A stretch of 64,000 nucleotides of DNA from Wolbachia endosymbiont of Encarsia formosa (GCF_039540065.1 NZ_CP154278.1:744001-808000); one strand, 5' to 3'. Shown: positions 29,054-38,333, numbered from the stretch's first letter. Program-made: numbers and translations. Notes: generated by a model from the sequence alone, not told the origin.

Positions 29054-29317
29054 CTAATCTTTAGCATGAGGTTTTTCAATTTTTTCCTTCCACTCATCAT
29101 ACGTATATTCTTGTCGAATACCATATTTTGTATCTTGGCACTCGCCTCCTATATTAAACAGTTCTTTGTTACAGATTTTATCACCCTGATAAAAGTGATC
29201 ACTTATATTGATTTTATCGCTAGTTAAAGTTTGTTTAATTGCTGCTTTATTTTCTGCAAGTTCTTCTCTATATTTAGAGATACAGTTTCTCATTTCTTCT
29301 TTACAATCTGTAGTCAT
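29054..29317 (-). CDS. Small hypothetical, upstream half
   Basis: 87 codons with four Cys residues (DCKEEMRNC, GDKICNKEL, GGECQDTKYG) and an acidic/basic helical character, ending HAKD-TAG. The frame continues after the TAG into the 130-codon piece. No signal peptide, membrane helix or known domain. It is divergent from the ubiH-type gene, with 162 bases between starts. Confidence 0.55.
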   Translation of the reverse strand: MTTDCKEEMRNCISKYREELAENKAAIKQTLTSDKINISDHFYQGDKICNKELFNIGGECQDTKYGIRQEYTYDEWKEKIEKPHAKD

Positions 29318-29479
29318 AAGCTGTTTCCTTTAATAAAATTAAAACCTATTTTAGCATAAAATAATTAATACTTTATTACTAATCTGAGGTATACTAAGGT
29401 AGTGATAAGAAGTCCAGCATCTACAAAGTTTGTTTAAACTATTTTCAAAACGAATAAAATGTAATTTTAGGTAAATAAA

Positions 29480-30628
29480 ATGAATTACGATGTAATCATT
29501 TCAGGTGGTGGGCTAATTGGTCTTATTACTGCTATTGGCCTGAGTAATGACTCTGTATCTGTAGGCGTAATTGAGAAAAATAGTTTACCACGTGCAGTTG
29601 ATGATAATCGAGCATTTGCCATTTCTCAAGGGTCAAAAAAAATACTAAAAAAATTAGCAATTTGGCAGTTCTTAGAAGATGAAGCTGAACCAATACTTGA
29701 TATATGCATATTAGATGGAGATAGCCCATTTACTGTTCATTATGACCATAAAATGGTTGGTGAAGAGCCAATGGGTTATGTAATCAAGAGTGCTATTATA
29801 TGGAATGCAATCAATAATAATTTTTTGCATAAACTCAATATATATTCTCCACGTTCCTATAAAACAATCGCTTGTGACGAAGGATACGTGGAAGTTACTC
29901 TTGATAATGATCAAAGATTGATATCATCGCTATTTATCTGCGCTGAAGGTAAAAACTCTAAGTTGCCAGAGTTATTTTCTATACCAATGATAAAATTTGA
30001 TTATAAACAAAATAGCATGGTATTTAATGTAAAGCATGAATTACATCACCAAAACTTAGCTGTAGAGCGGTTTTTTCCTGGTGGTCCATTTGCAATTTTG
30101 CCAATGAAAGGTGGCTATACTTCTTCAATAGTTTGGACAGAAAAATGCGAAATTTCAAAAATGCTGATGAGCTTATCCGAAGAGGAATTTGTTATAGAAC
30201 TCAAAAAAAGATTTGGTTCTTATTTGGGAGAAATTGAATTAGAGGGTGAAAGAAGATTCTATCCTTTGAGTTTTTCTTTTGCAAGAAAGCTGCATAAAAG
30301 GAGAATTTTGCTGATTGGAGATGCAGCACATTCAATCCACCCGGTTGCAGGTCAAGGACTTAACCTTGGAATGAGAGATTTAGAGAGTGTTATTAGACAA
30401 ATAACTGCTGCAAAATCCTCTGGCATTGATGTTGGTAGTAACTATCTATTGAAGAAAATTTCACGTGATAGATACTTTGATAATTTTACTATGGCACTTG
30501 CAACTGATGGATTAAATAGGATATTTTCCAATAGAATATTCTGCGCTAGAGCATTTGGTTTAATGGTAGTTGAAAATTCAGATTTTCTTAAAAAACGCTT
30601 CATTTGCCACGCTATGGGATTTATGTAA
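29480..30628 (+). CDS. ubiH: UbiH/UbiF family FAD-dependent hydroxylase
   Basis: Class A flavoprotein monooxygenase of ubiquinone ring hydroxylation. 382 residues: the N-terminal dinucleotide fold IISGGGLIGLITAIGLS with acidic VIEKN end, the DG-like motif region around ICAEGKNS, and the FAD ribityl motif GDAAHSIHPVAGQGLNLGMRD near residues 275-295. Which ring position it modifies (UbiH, UbiF or UbiI type) cannot be decided by eye. Aerobic ubiquinone synthesis fits with the cytochrome oxidase subunit encoded elsewhere in the window. Confidence 0.9.
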   Translation: MNYDVIISGGGLIGLITAIGLSNDSVSVGVIEKNSLPRAVDDNRAFAISQGSKKILKKLAIWQFLEDEAEPILDICILDGDSPFTVHYDHKMVGEEPMGYVIKSAIIWNAINNNFLHKLNIYSPRSYKTIACDEGYVEVTLDNDQRLISSLFICAEGKNSKLPELFSIPMIKFDYKQNSMVFNVKHELHHQNLAVERFFPGGPFAILPMKGGYTSSIVWTEKCEISKMLMSLSEEEFVIELKKRFGSYLGEIELEGERRFYPLSFSFARKLHKRRILLIGDAAHSIHPVAGQGLNLGMRDLESVIRQITAAKSSGIDVGSNYLLKKISRDRYFDNFTMALATDGLNRIFSNRIFCARAFGLMVVENSDFLKKRFICHAMGFM

Positions 30629-31046
30629 ATCATTAGATTTCTTTTATAATCAGGTGTCATTTAAGTAGCTGATACTGTAGCCCAAATTCCATAACTTCAT
30701 CCCAATGTGATACTTTATGCCTTTTTTCTCTACTAAATCTTTTAGGGTATACTTTTATTTTAACCTCCAGCTTCTTATTTTTTGTGATATTTTGTACCTT
30801 ATAGAGATATTTGCCATCATTACAGCTGCTAGCGATTACTCACGAAAACAACCATATATACCTGATTGTAGACAATTTGAGTATGATTTTGTTTATTTTG
30901 GATGTTATTAAAAGTAAAACTTTTGGCAATATCAAAGATCCTATTTCTTTTTATCAGTCAATCAATTTTAACAATACAACTTTTTAATTTATTATTATAT
31001 TGATTTTGAATTTTCTTTACATGAAACGAGGGATTCTAAATTAACC
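30629..31046. other. Intergenic stretch without a supported gene
   Basis: 418 bp. A 64-codon plus-strand frame at 30717-30911 is hydrophobic and Tyr/Phe-rich as expected of random AT-rich DNA and has no ribosome-binding site that I trust. No tRNA, hairpin terminator or repeat was recognised. Confidence 0.5.
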
Positions 31047-31466
31047 TTATAGTTTCCTATATGTAAGCATAGAAATATTTGAATCTTCCAATAATTCCCG
31101 AACTTCTTTCTCAGTAAATTTTGCAACTGATTTGTTTTTCGTAGCTAAACTTTCAGAAATACCTTTTCTCCTTTCGATCATGCCTAAATCCTCAAAGTTA
31201 ACATCAAAATAAAGTAGTTCTAAAATTTCTGCAGCAGAGTTATATACTTCTTCCTTTGTAATATCAAAAAGTGCTATACAATTAGGGTCAAAAAGTGAAA
31301 AGCTTTCTTTAATGTCACTATTTCGCCTTACTAACATTGCATGTCCACTACCATTTAGACGAGTAAAATATAGAGTTGCATAGTATCCAGGTTTTACTTT
31401 ATCTATATTTTTGCTAAGTATTGCGCTGTTTATTTTATATTTTCCTGTCGTTCTATCTTGAACCAT
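31047..31466 (-). CDS. C-terminal half of a C58 (YopT-like) peptidase candidate
   Basis: 139 codons in the same frame as the 166-codon piece upstream, separated by TAA (31506-31508) and 13 sense codons. It contains GYYATLYFTRLNGSGHAMLVRR with a candidate catalytic His, then SFSLFDPN with a candidate Asp 18 residues later. This is the His…FDPN pattern of YopT/AvrPphB cysteine proteases, where the pair lies 15-16 apart. Counting the joined protein, His is about 222 and Asp about 240. It lies at the right end of the cargo next to IS copy B. Confidence 0.55.
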   Translation of the reverse strand: MVQDRTTGKYKINSAILSKNIDKVKPGYYATLYFTRLNGSGHAMLVRRNSDIKESFSLFDPNCIALFDITKEEVYNSAAEILELLYFDVNFEDLGMIERRKGISESLATKNKSVAKFTEKEVRELLEDSNISMLTYRKL

Positions 31467-31505
31467 AATACATTTATGGTCTTCACATGAAACATAATCA
31501 TTAGG

Positions 31506-32006
31506 TTAGCAACCATGACGCTCATAAAATAACCTTTCTCTATACCATCTCTCTCGTCGAAAAAATGATGCATCAGAAGAAATCATATCTAATAACTTTT
31601 TTTTCTCATCATTTGTAAGTTTTTTTTGTTGATTAACAAAAACTTTGCTAAAAGCCACGCTATTCCGCAAATAATCATTTTTTATCACCCAGTCACACAA
31701 TATCTCACATAGTCCTCTTATATATCCCTTTTCTTTTGACATACTAAAGTCTGATAACACTTCCACAAACATACGTAAATACAAGCTACTTAATGAATAA
31801 TTACTTTTTATCCAATTAGGTATAATCCAATATAATGGGTCAAAATTATAAAATTCCCTAGGTTTTCCTTCTAGAACGTGAAGTTTAAAATAATGACTCT
31901 TATGCTTATTAACAAAGTCAATCAAGGGTCCTTGAAAAAAAGTAATAGCATTTTCCAGTTTTTTATCACTTACTATACCTTTTAAGCATTCTTTAAAAGT
32001 AGGCAT
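31506..32006 (-). CDS. N-terminal half of a C58 (YopT-like) peptidase candidate
   Basis: 166 codons from ATG to TAA. Residues 94-106 read GYIRGLCEILCDW, with Cys 100 and Trp 106, resembling the GxCxxLxxxW nucleophile motif of C58 proteases. In the joined frame the Cys-to-His distance is about 122 residues, close to YopT (139 to 258) and AvrPphB (98 to 212). A helical N-terminal domain (1-90) has no recognised feature. As it stands the two catalytic halves are separated by a stop, so the gene is inactive unless the TAA is suppressed. Confidence 0.55.
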   Translation of the reverse strand: MPTFKECLKGIVSDKKLENAITFFQGPLIDFVNKHKSHYFKLHVLEGKPREFYNFDPLYWIIPNWIKSNYSLSSLYLRMFVEVLSDFSMSKEKGYIRGLCEILCDWVIKNDYLRNSVAFSKVFVNQQKKLTNDEKKKLLDMISSDASFFRRERWYRERLFYERHGC

Positions 32007-32179
32007 ATTGTTACCAAAAGTATAACCTACATCTATATTGGCATTACAATGCTAACAATACATTAATGCTACAAAATTCACATACGAAATGGTAACTGAA
32101 ATAGAAATAGTTAAATTATTGGCGAAATTAGAGATATTATGATAAGCTAAGAATGAAATTCAACCATTAAGATTAAAGT

Positions 32180-33707
32180 CTCACTTTTACCCACAAATAA
32201 AAAAGTGAGTAAAATGGATACCAAATAAATTTGGGATTAAAATGAGTGAAGTAAGTACAAATGTGCAATATACTGATGGCTTAGGGGATAAATGGCTGGA
32301 AAGAGAGTTAAAACACGTTAATTTAGGAAATACAAGACTTAATAAGAGACTTATTAAAACAGGATATTGTATAGAGGGTAAGGCGTCTGGATCAATTAAT
32401 CAAAGCTGTAGTGGATGGAAAGAAGCTAAGGGTGCATACAGATTATTTAGCAATGAAAAGCTTAAGGATAAGGAAATTTATTCTTCCCATTACAAAGAAA
32501 CTATGGAGAGAATGAAAGGAAATCAGTTTGTTTTTTCAGTTCAAGATACAAGTTATTTGGATTTTGACTCTCATATAAAAACCAAGAGGCTAGGTAGTAT
32601 TTCTAAAGCTTATACGAAGAATAAAATGGGTTTACTGTTGCACAGTGCCTTAATAGTCAGCAAAGGAAGGATTGCCTTTAGGTCTATCTTCTCAACAATG
32701 TTGGGCACGTTCTATTAGGGAAAAAGAAAAGGCACAAGAAAAAGCAAACAGGAAATACCGTACCTCCATAGAAGAAAAAGAAAGTTATAAGTGGATAACA
32801 GCTCTCAAAGAAAGCATAAACAACCTTCCTGCAAATGTACAACTTGTTACCCTTGGTGATAGAGAGGCAGATATCTTCAAATTTTTATGGATCACTGAGA
32901 CATTAGGTAGTTTTTATGTAATCCGTAATCGAACTAATAGAAGATTTATCTGTACTGAAATTGGAAAAACAGATTTGCAAACACGCATCACTCAACTGCC
33001 AGTAAAGAAGAAAATTTCTCTATAAGTTAATAAAGATAGAAACCAAAGATCAAGGAAAGCTAATATTGAAGTTAAGTATATGAAAGGCTATATACCTATC
33101 AGATCTTCTTCAATTTATGGATCAAAAGACACAGTGCATAAAATAAGTGATAAAATCCCTGTATATGTGGTAAGTGCAAAAGAAACAAATCCTCCTGAAG
33201 GATTGGAAGCTATTGATTGGACTTTGCTGACTAATGTACCAGTTAATAGCACTTTAGATGCTATAGAAAGGATAAATTGGTATAAGCTAAGATGGAAAAT
33301 TGAGGAGTATTTCAGGGTTTTAAAATCAGGATGTAAAATATAAAGCTCTCGTTTAACTAGAAAGGAAAGGCTACAGAAATTAATTGCTATAAAGAGCATT
33401 ATTGCATTTAAAATTTTATATTTAACAAAAGTCGCTTTATCAAATCCCATGGAAACCTGTACTAAAATTTTAAGCAATGAAGAGTGGAAGGCCCTTTTCA
33501 TACGTGAGCATAAAGTAGCTACATTGCCAGAAGAACCTCCAAAAATAAAACAAGCTATTATTTGGTTAGGAAAATTAGGTGGATTTATGAATAGAAAAAG
33601 TGATAATTTACCAGGGGCTATGACTCTATGGCGGGGCTATGAAAATCTTAAGGAGAGCATAGTTATGCTTCACATCATGACCTCTCAAAATTGTGGGTAA
33701 AAGTGAG
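32180..33707 (+). mobile_element. IS4-family insertion sequence, copy B
   Basis: 1,528 bp, same orientation and same 17-bp terminal repeats as copy A, with no difference seen in the parts compared. It forms the right boundary of the composite segment. Its right end is inserted in the 653-codon hypothetical gene; its left end abuts GATTAAAGT. Confidence 0.92.
32242..33700 (+). pseudogene. IS4-family transposase, inactivated (copy B)
   Basis: Carries exactly the lesions of copy A: the one-base shift near 32665, TAA at 33023-33025 and TAA at 33341-33343. Shared lesions mean that one copy derives from the other after inactivation, or that gene conversion has kept them alike. Catalytic Asp, Asp and Glu neighbourhoods remain readable, so decay is recent. 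Confidence 0.9.
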
Positions 33708-33716
33708 TCTGTTATC
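33708..33716. repeat. Right 9-bp target duplication
   Basis: TCTGTTATC, identical to 17198-17206, directly right of IS copy B. Read on the minus strand it is GATAACAGA, encoding the shared I-T-(D/E) at the break. Confidence 0.85.
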
Positions 33717-34789
33717 CGAGTGTCTAACACTGGTTCTTTTTCTTTTTGGTCAAGTGCTGGAATAACACCAGGTGGCATATTGTTACTCTGTATAGAAAAT
33801 TTGTGCAGTTGTGGGAAAAAGAATTGTGCCGTATTAAAAAAATTGAATGGCTGAAAAAGAGACCTAAACCAGGAAATATTTTCATGCATTGCAGCAACAA
33901 TTACTGGTGCGCGTGTAATTTGCTTTCTGTTACTTACTATATTGTAGCCAAACGAACCTTGCACAATTTGGTTGCCTTGCGTGTTCCCTTTTTCAACCAC
34001 ATTTTCGTTTTTATTTTCAGTTTCTTCTGCTTGTAACGTATCTTGACTTTGCTCCTCGCTTTTAGCTTTTTCTACATGTTTTAGCTTATCATTTAAGAGT
34101 GCCTCGATTTGTTGCAAGCTACCGAGGTTGATGTTTTTAACGTCTGTTTGTAGCGTTATTGTTATGCTCTGCAGAAGGATTTGAATTGAAGCATTACTTA
34201 TGAATTCTTCTACAGTTTTATTAGCTTTATGGTAGTTGTTGTATAGTTCTTCGCTTTCTTTTGCTACTTTTATATTGGCTGTGAAGTTTTTCTCCTGAGA
34301 AAGGCAGATTTTAAAAAAGTCAATAAAATGTTTTATTTGAGGTAATATTGTATTAGGGTTTACCTCTGTTAGCAGCTTGATCTTAAATGAAAATTCTTGT
34401 GTATCGCTTGTAACATTTTTTGAGCGAATAGTGCTGATTTCTACTACTTCATCGGAAAATACTTTGCCTATCTCTTTAGATTTATCTTTGAAAAATTTAG
34501 GTAAATCTTCTACCTCATATTTTCTCTTAGTTTTAACGTTGACGGGGATTTTTCCTGTATCTTGAAACTTATCTTTGAGAAGTTTTGATAAGCTTTCTGC
34601 ATTAGTTCTAACGCCAGAAACTGCTTTGTTTACATTTGTTTTTAAACCCGCTAAGGACTCAGGTAAATCCTCTACACGAGCTTTAAAGGTAGGAATTACT
34701 CTACTTGTGTTTTTTTTAGCCTTATCCATAAAAGACTTAAATGAATTTTTTGTTTGCTCCCACGGAGTTGTGGTATCATTACTGTGCAT
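33708..34789 (-). pseudogene. N-terminal half of the split hypothetical gene
   Basis: About 360 codons of host sequence from ATG at 34789. The open frame runs on into IS copy B to a stop at 33626, adding 27 IS-encoded residues. The protein is Lys-rich and helical, with two similar segments (ARVEDLPESLAGLKTNV and YEVEDLPKFFKDKSKE, each with VEDLP) in the first 120 residues, an acidic low-complexity stretch (EEQSQDTLQAEETENKNENV) near residue 250 and an aromatic segment after it. At DTRIT the sequence meets the 9-bp repeat; in the uninterrupted gene it continues EGSIGNPIPQ as found at 17206. Unknown function; the repeat content suggests a candidate effector. Confidence 0.8.
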
Positions 34790-34805
34790 GTTTCTAATTT
34801 TTTAA

Positions 34806-35419
34806 TTTATTAATATAATATTAATAAAAAAATATAATTAGTCAATAAGTTAATAGTAAAAGCACTCTTGCATAACAGCAGCGTGTTGGATTCAATAAAA
34901 GCAGAAGAAGTTACTTTACAAACCTCATCAGTCTCCTTATTATGATAATAAGAGTATTTATCCTTGTTTTTAATCTCTGCAGATTTAACAACAAAATTCA
35001 GTAAAAAACTCAGGTATATATTGGCGGATTACATAAAATTATAGCGGCTTTTTTTATTTTTTCTACATTCAGCCAAAATCCGCTTAAAATAAGCGTTAGA
35101 ACATTATTACAATGCCAATTTACATTATAAAACTCACTACTGGGAGATTCTTTTGCCTTTTTTTTTGCTTGGTGAATTTCTTAATATTCTGGATTAGTTA
35201 GGAGTCCTATAGAGATGTCATTCCAGCACTTGATGCTGGAATTCAGGAATTTTTTGAGCACGAAAGTTATGCTAAGTTTTTATTGTTAAGTAAAGGCTGG
35301 ATTCCATTGTAGGAGCACTGGAATGACGGAAGAAGGAAACACTCGGATAGGGGCAATTTTAATGATACCATCATAGAGATCAGCTACTCTGATGACAACT
35401 TTTTATGCGAATAGTTTTA
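34806..35419. other. Intergenic region with a palindromic repeat
   Basis: About 610 bp between the split gene and pheS. The first 400 bp is AT-rich with nothing recognisable. The right part holds the dispersed inverted repeat described separately. Confidence 0.5.
35217..35327. repeat. Dispersed palindromic repeat
   Basis: GTCATTCCAGCAC (35217-35229) faces GAGCACTGGAATGAC (35313-35327). Inside are TTGATGCTGGAATTCAGG and CTGGATTCC. The left 30 bases match the reverse complement of 58922-58951 at 28 of 30 positions by eye. These are hairpin-forming intergenic repeats of the type common in Wolbachia and Rickettsia. Confidence 0.75.
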
Positions 35420-35447
35420 TTGATGATATTAAAGATTTCACTATAAT
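35420..35447 (+). promoter_or_regulatory. Promoter of pheS-glmU
   Basis: TTGATG (35420-35425), 16-bp spacer, TATAAT (35442-35447), about 25 bases before the GTG start of pheS. Confidence 0.55.
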
Positions 35448-35472
35448 GAAAGTTTAAGCTAGCGTTTTTAAG

Positions 35473-36516
35473 GTGAACAAAGAGCTAATAAGTGAAATAC
35501 CTTTACTTGAAGATAAGGCAGTTTCTGAGATTGAAAGTGCTGCTTCTTTGCAAGATTTAGAAAAAGTTAGGTTGTCATACTTGGGGAGGAAGGGTGTAGT
35601 AAAAGCTTATTTCGATGACTTAAAGAATATAGATGATGCAGGAGAAAAACGCGACCTAGGTGCAGTGATTAATGTTTTACGCAATAAGATAGACCAGCTT
35701 ATAACAAGCAAAGAAAATGAACTAAAAGATAAAGAAGTTAAGTTAAAACTGCAAAATGAAGCAGTTGATATCACACTGCCTGTCAGACCAGAAAGAATTG
35801 GCAAGATTCATCCACTGAGCAAAGTTATAAGTGAAGTAAAGCTCATTTTTGCACATATGGGCTTCAAAGCAGTTGATGGTTCTGATATTGAAGATGAATT
35901 TCACGTGTTTGATGCGCTCAATACTCCAAGTCATCATCCTGCGCGAGAGGAGCAAGATACCTTCTACTTAAAGAATAAAATAAACGATAAAAGAATGGTG
36001 CTGCGCACTCATACCTCATCTGTGCAGATTAGAACTATGGAAAAGACAAAAACTTTTCCAATTAAAATAGTGGCTGCAGGCAGGGTATACAGAAATGACT
36101 TTGATGCAACTCACACTCCTATGTTTCATCAGATAGAAGGGCTTTATGTTAATGAAAATGTCAATATGGGCCAATTAAAATTTACTATTCATCGCTTCCT
36201 TAGTAAATTTTTCGGAGATAAAGGTCTAAAAATACGCTTTCGTAATAGTTTTTTTCCTTTTACTGAGCCTTCTGCAGAAGTGGACATAAGTTATAAAGGT
36301 AGTAAATGGATTGAAGTACTTGGATGTGGTATGGTGCATCCAAATGTCTTTAAAAATGTTGGAATAGACCATACTAAATACAGTGGCTTTGCATTTGGGA
36401 TTGGTATAGAAAGGCTAGCAATGCTGAAATATCAAATTAGTGATATAAGGAGCTTTTACGACAATAGAGTTAGTTGGATCAACCATTATGGTTTTCATTT
36501 TTCGTCTTTAAGATAA
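35473..36516 (+). CDS. pheS: Phenylalanyl-tRNA synthetase alpha subunit
   Basis: Catalytic chain of the alpha2-beta2 enzyme charging tRNA(Phe). 347 residues: N-terminal coiled coil that binds tRNA, then a class II core with HPLSKVISEVKLIFAHMGF, motif 2 around RTHTSSVQIRTME and VYRNDFDATHTPMFHQIEG, and motif 3 GFAFGIGIERLAMLKY. It starts with GTG at 35473; no closer ATG fits the coiled-coil start. pheT is not adjacent. It is followed without any gap by glmU, so the two are almost certainly co-translated. Confidence 0.97.
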   Translation: MNKELISEIPLLEDKAVSEIESAASLQDLEKVRLSYLGRKGVVKAYFDDLKNIDDAGEKRDLGAVINVLRNKIDQLITSKENELKDKEVKLKLQNEAVDITLPVRPERIGKIHPLSKVISEVKLIFAHMGFKAVDGSDIEDEFHVFDALNTPSHHPAREEQDTFYLKNKINDKRMVLRTHTSSVQIRTMEKTKTFPIKIVAAGRVYRNDFDATHTPMFHQIEGLYVNENVNMGQLKFTIHRFLSKFFGDKGLKIRFRNSFFPFTEPSAEVDISYKGSKWIEVLGCGMVHPNVFKNVGIDHTKYSGFAFGIGIERLAMLKYQISDIRSFYDNRVSWINHYGFHFSSLR

Positions 36517-37752
36517 GTGACAAATAAATCTTATACATTTGTTGTACTTGCTGCTGGGCATGGTAAGCGAATGAATTCAAGCTTGCCTAAGGTTCTGCAC
36601 AAAATAGGTAATTTCTCCATGCTTGAGCATGTCATTTACAATGCAAAGCAGCTGAATCCTGAAAAAATAGTTATTGTAGTCGATTTGCCTTTAACTCAAA
36701 GGCTGAAATGCTTTGAGGGTATAAAACTAATTACACAAGAGTCAACGCTCGGTACAGGGGATGCAGTCAAAATTGCAATGAGAAACCTGAAAGAATTGTC
36801 AGATATAGTTGTTGTGCAGTATGGGGATACTCCACTAATAAAAAGCAGCACAATAACTAAAATGATAAGCTGCTTAGGAGAGAGCAATGCTTTAGTTTGT
36901 CTTGGGTTTAAAACTAATAATAAAGGATACGGTAGACTAATTATTGAGAACGGCTCCCTAAGAGAAATCGTAGAAGCACAAAATGGTAGAAATAATGATG
37001 AGGAATTTCTTGCTAATGCCGGAATAATGGTTGCACGTGAAAAGAATCTACGTGAATTGGTGGAGAAAATAGAGTGTAATAACCAAGCTCATGAATATTA
37101 CTTGACCGATATCGTTGCCATTGTAGTAAAGAGTAATTTAAATGTCGGCTATGTTATTGCTGATGAGGAGGAGGCAACTGGCATAAACAATAGGAATGAC
37201 CTTGCAACGGCCGAGTTTTACTTTCAAGAAGAAAAAAGAAAGTTTTTCACTAACTCTGGAGTAACGCTTGTTGCTCCAGAAACTGTTTTCTTCTCTCTTG
37301 ATACGCAAGTTGGTATGGATTCGATTGTTTACCCATACGTTTTTTTTGGTCCTGGAGTAAAAATAGGATCTGGTGCTAGGGTTGGTCCATTTGCCAAATG
37401 TGAAAATACAACAATAGGTGATGGTGCAATCATAGGTAATTTTGTTGAAACAAAAGCAAGTGATATAGGTATAAATACTAAGATAAAGCACTTAAGTTAT
37501 ATAGGAAATACTCAGGTAGGGCAGGGGAGTAACATAGGTGCAGGTACCGTTATTTGTAATTATGATGGGAAAAAGAAACATAAAACAAATATTGGAAGCA
37601 ATTGTTTTATTGGTGCCAATAGTTCATTAATTGCACCGCTTAATGTTCATGATGACTCTCTAGTTGCAGCAGGTAGCGTTATAGTAGAGGATGTGCCAGA
37701 GAAAAGTCTTGCAATTGCAAGAGAAAGGCAAATAACTAAGAAAATAAAATAA
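36517..37752 (+). CDS. glmU: Bifunctional GlmU (uridyltransferase/acetyltransferase)
   Basis: Makes UDP-GlcNAc from GlcN-1-P in two steps for peptidoglycan precursors. N-domain LAAGHGKRMNSSLPKVLHKIG (nucleotide loop and Lys), QYGDTPLI and the C-terminal left-handed beta helix with hexapeptide repeats (GPFAKCENTTIGDGAIIG and later IGANSSLIAPLNV). The GTG start touches the pheS TAA. At 411 residues it is about 45 shorter than the E. coli enzyme, mainly at the C-terminus, though the acetyltransferase repeat region IGAGTVICNYDGKKKHKT is kept. Confidence 0.95.
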   Translation: MTNKSYTFVVLAAGHGKRMNSSLPKVLHKIGNFSMLEHVIYNAKQLNPEKIVIVVDLPLTQRLKCFEGIKLITQESTLGTGDAVKIAMRNLKELSDIVVVQYGDTPLIKSSTITKMISCLGESNALVCLGFKTNNKGYGRLIIENGSLREIVEAQNGRNNDEEFLANAGIMVAREKNLRELVEKIECNNQAHEYYLTDIVAIVVKSNLNVGYVIADEEEATGINNRNDLATAEFYFQEEKRKFFTNSGVTLVAPETVFFSLDTQVGMDSIVYPYVFFGPGVKIGSGARVGPFAKCENTTIGDGAIIGNFVETKASDIGINTKIKHLSYIGNTQVGQGSNIGAGTVICNYDGKKKHKTNIGSNCFIGANSSLIAPLNVHDDSLVAAGSVIVEDVPEKSLAIARERQITKKIK

Positions 37753-37821
37753 CTCTAATTTTTATTACGCGAATTATGTTATTTTTAATATATGCATTAG
37801 TATACATGTATATCAATATAC

Positions 37822-38333
37822 ATGTTAAAAATGAAAAAGTTGCTGATTTTGGTGGTCTGTTGTTTCCTGTAAGTACCGTCTTTTGGAGTTGATTGGATTA
37901 AAGATAGAATCTATACTTCTTTATCATATAGCCGGCTTGGTATTAACTATGATGTTGGTTTTCACTATACAAATAGCACTAAAATTTCAGTTGGCTATGT
38001 AATCAAACCTATTATTAATTCTGTAATCAAACCTACTCTTGATGAAGAATTTGGAGGAGTTATAGGGCTTATGGCAAAGCTTCATTATCATCATCAATTT
38101 GAAAGTACGGATATTACTCCTTATGTTACTTTTGGTGTAGGAGGTGGAGCTAAAGTATCTCCACCAGCACAGCAAGGTCAACAGCCAGACGTAGAAAAGT
38201 TTTTTCCTACCAGATAGGTTCTGGTATTAGTCTTCCACTTTCTGAGAGAACGAATGTTTTCGCTGGCTATAAACTTCACAAGTTCAGTGAGTTTTCTCAT
38301 GGGTTTGAACTTGGAATGAGTTTTAATTTGTAA
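37822..38333 (+). pseudogene. Outer surface antigen (beta-barrel) pseudogene
   Basis: ATG-initiated signal sequence MKKLLILVVCCFL is followed by TAA (37870-37872), then the same frame reads VPSFGVDWIKDRIYTSLSYSRLGINYDVGFHYT… through HYHHQFESTDITPYVTFGVGGGAKVS to a second stop at 38215. A one-base shift near the T6 run at 38199-38206 gives YQIGSGISLPLSERTNVFAGYKLHKFS and the terminal LGMSFNL typical of outer-membrane barrels (final Leu, alternating pattern). This resembles the Surface_Ag_2/OMP family of Anaplasmataceae. Two lesions make it a pseudogene, but the barrel sequence is well preserved. Confidence 0.75.

Larger units (their letters stand above)
17207..33707. mobile_element. Composite-transposon-like segment (IS-cargo-IS)
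   Basis: Two direct 1,528-bp IS4-family copies (17207-18734 and 32180-33707) enclose 13,445 bp. The outer flanks share the 9-bp repeat TCTGTTATC, and removing the segment plus one repeat restores a 653-codon reading frame. The inner flanks (GTTAAGAAG to the right of A, GATTAAAGT to the left of B) do not match each other or the outer repeat. This fits two IS copies that once flanked the cargo elsewhere and moved it as a unit, or a circle of cargo plus IS recombining into an IS already in the gene. The cargo is mainly housekeeping genes, so relocation within the genome is likelier than acquisition. Confidence 0.7.

Noticed and set aside
30717..30911. 64-codon plus-strand frame
   Set aside because: Composition matches random AT-rich DNA; no start signals or recognisable sequence.
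18735..32179. Cargo as a horizontally acquired genomic island
   Set aside because: It carries core genes (prfA, engB, murC, ubiH) with the same AT-rich character as the rest; relocation within the genome fits better.
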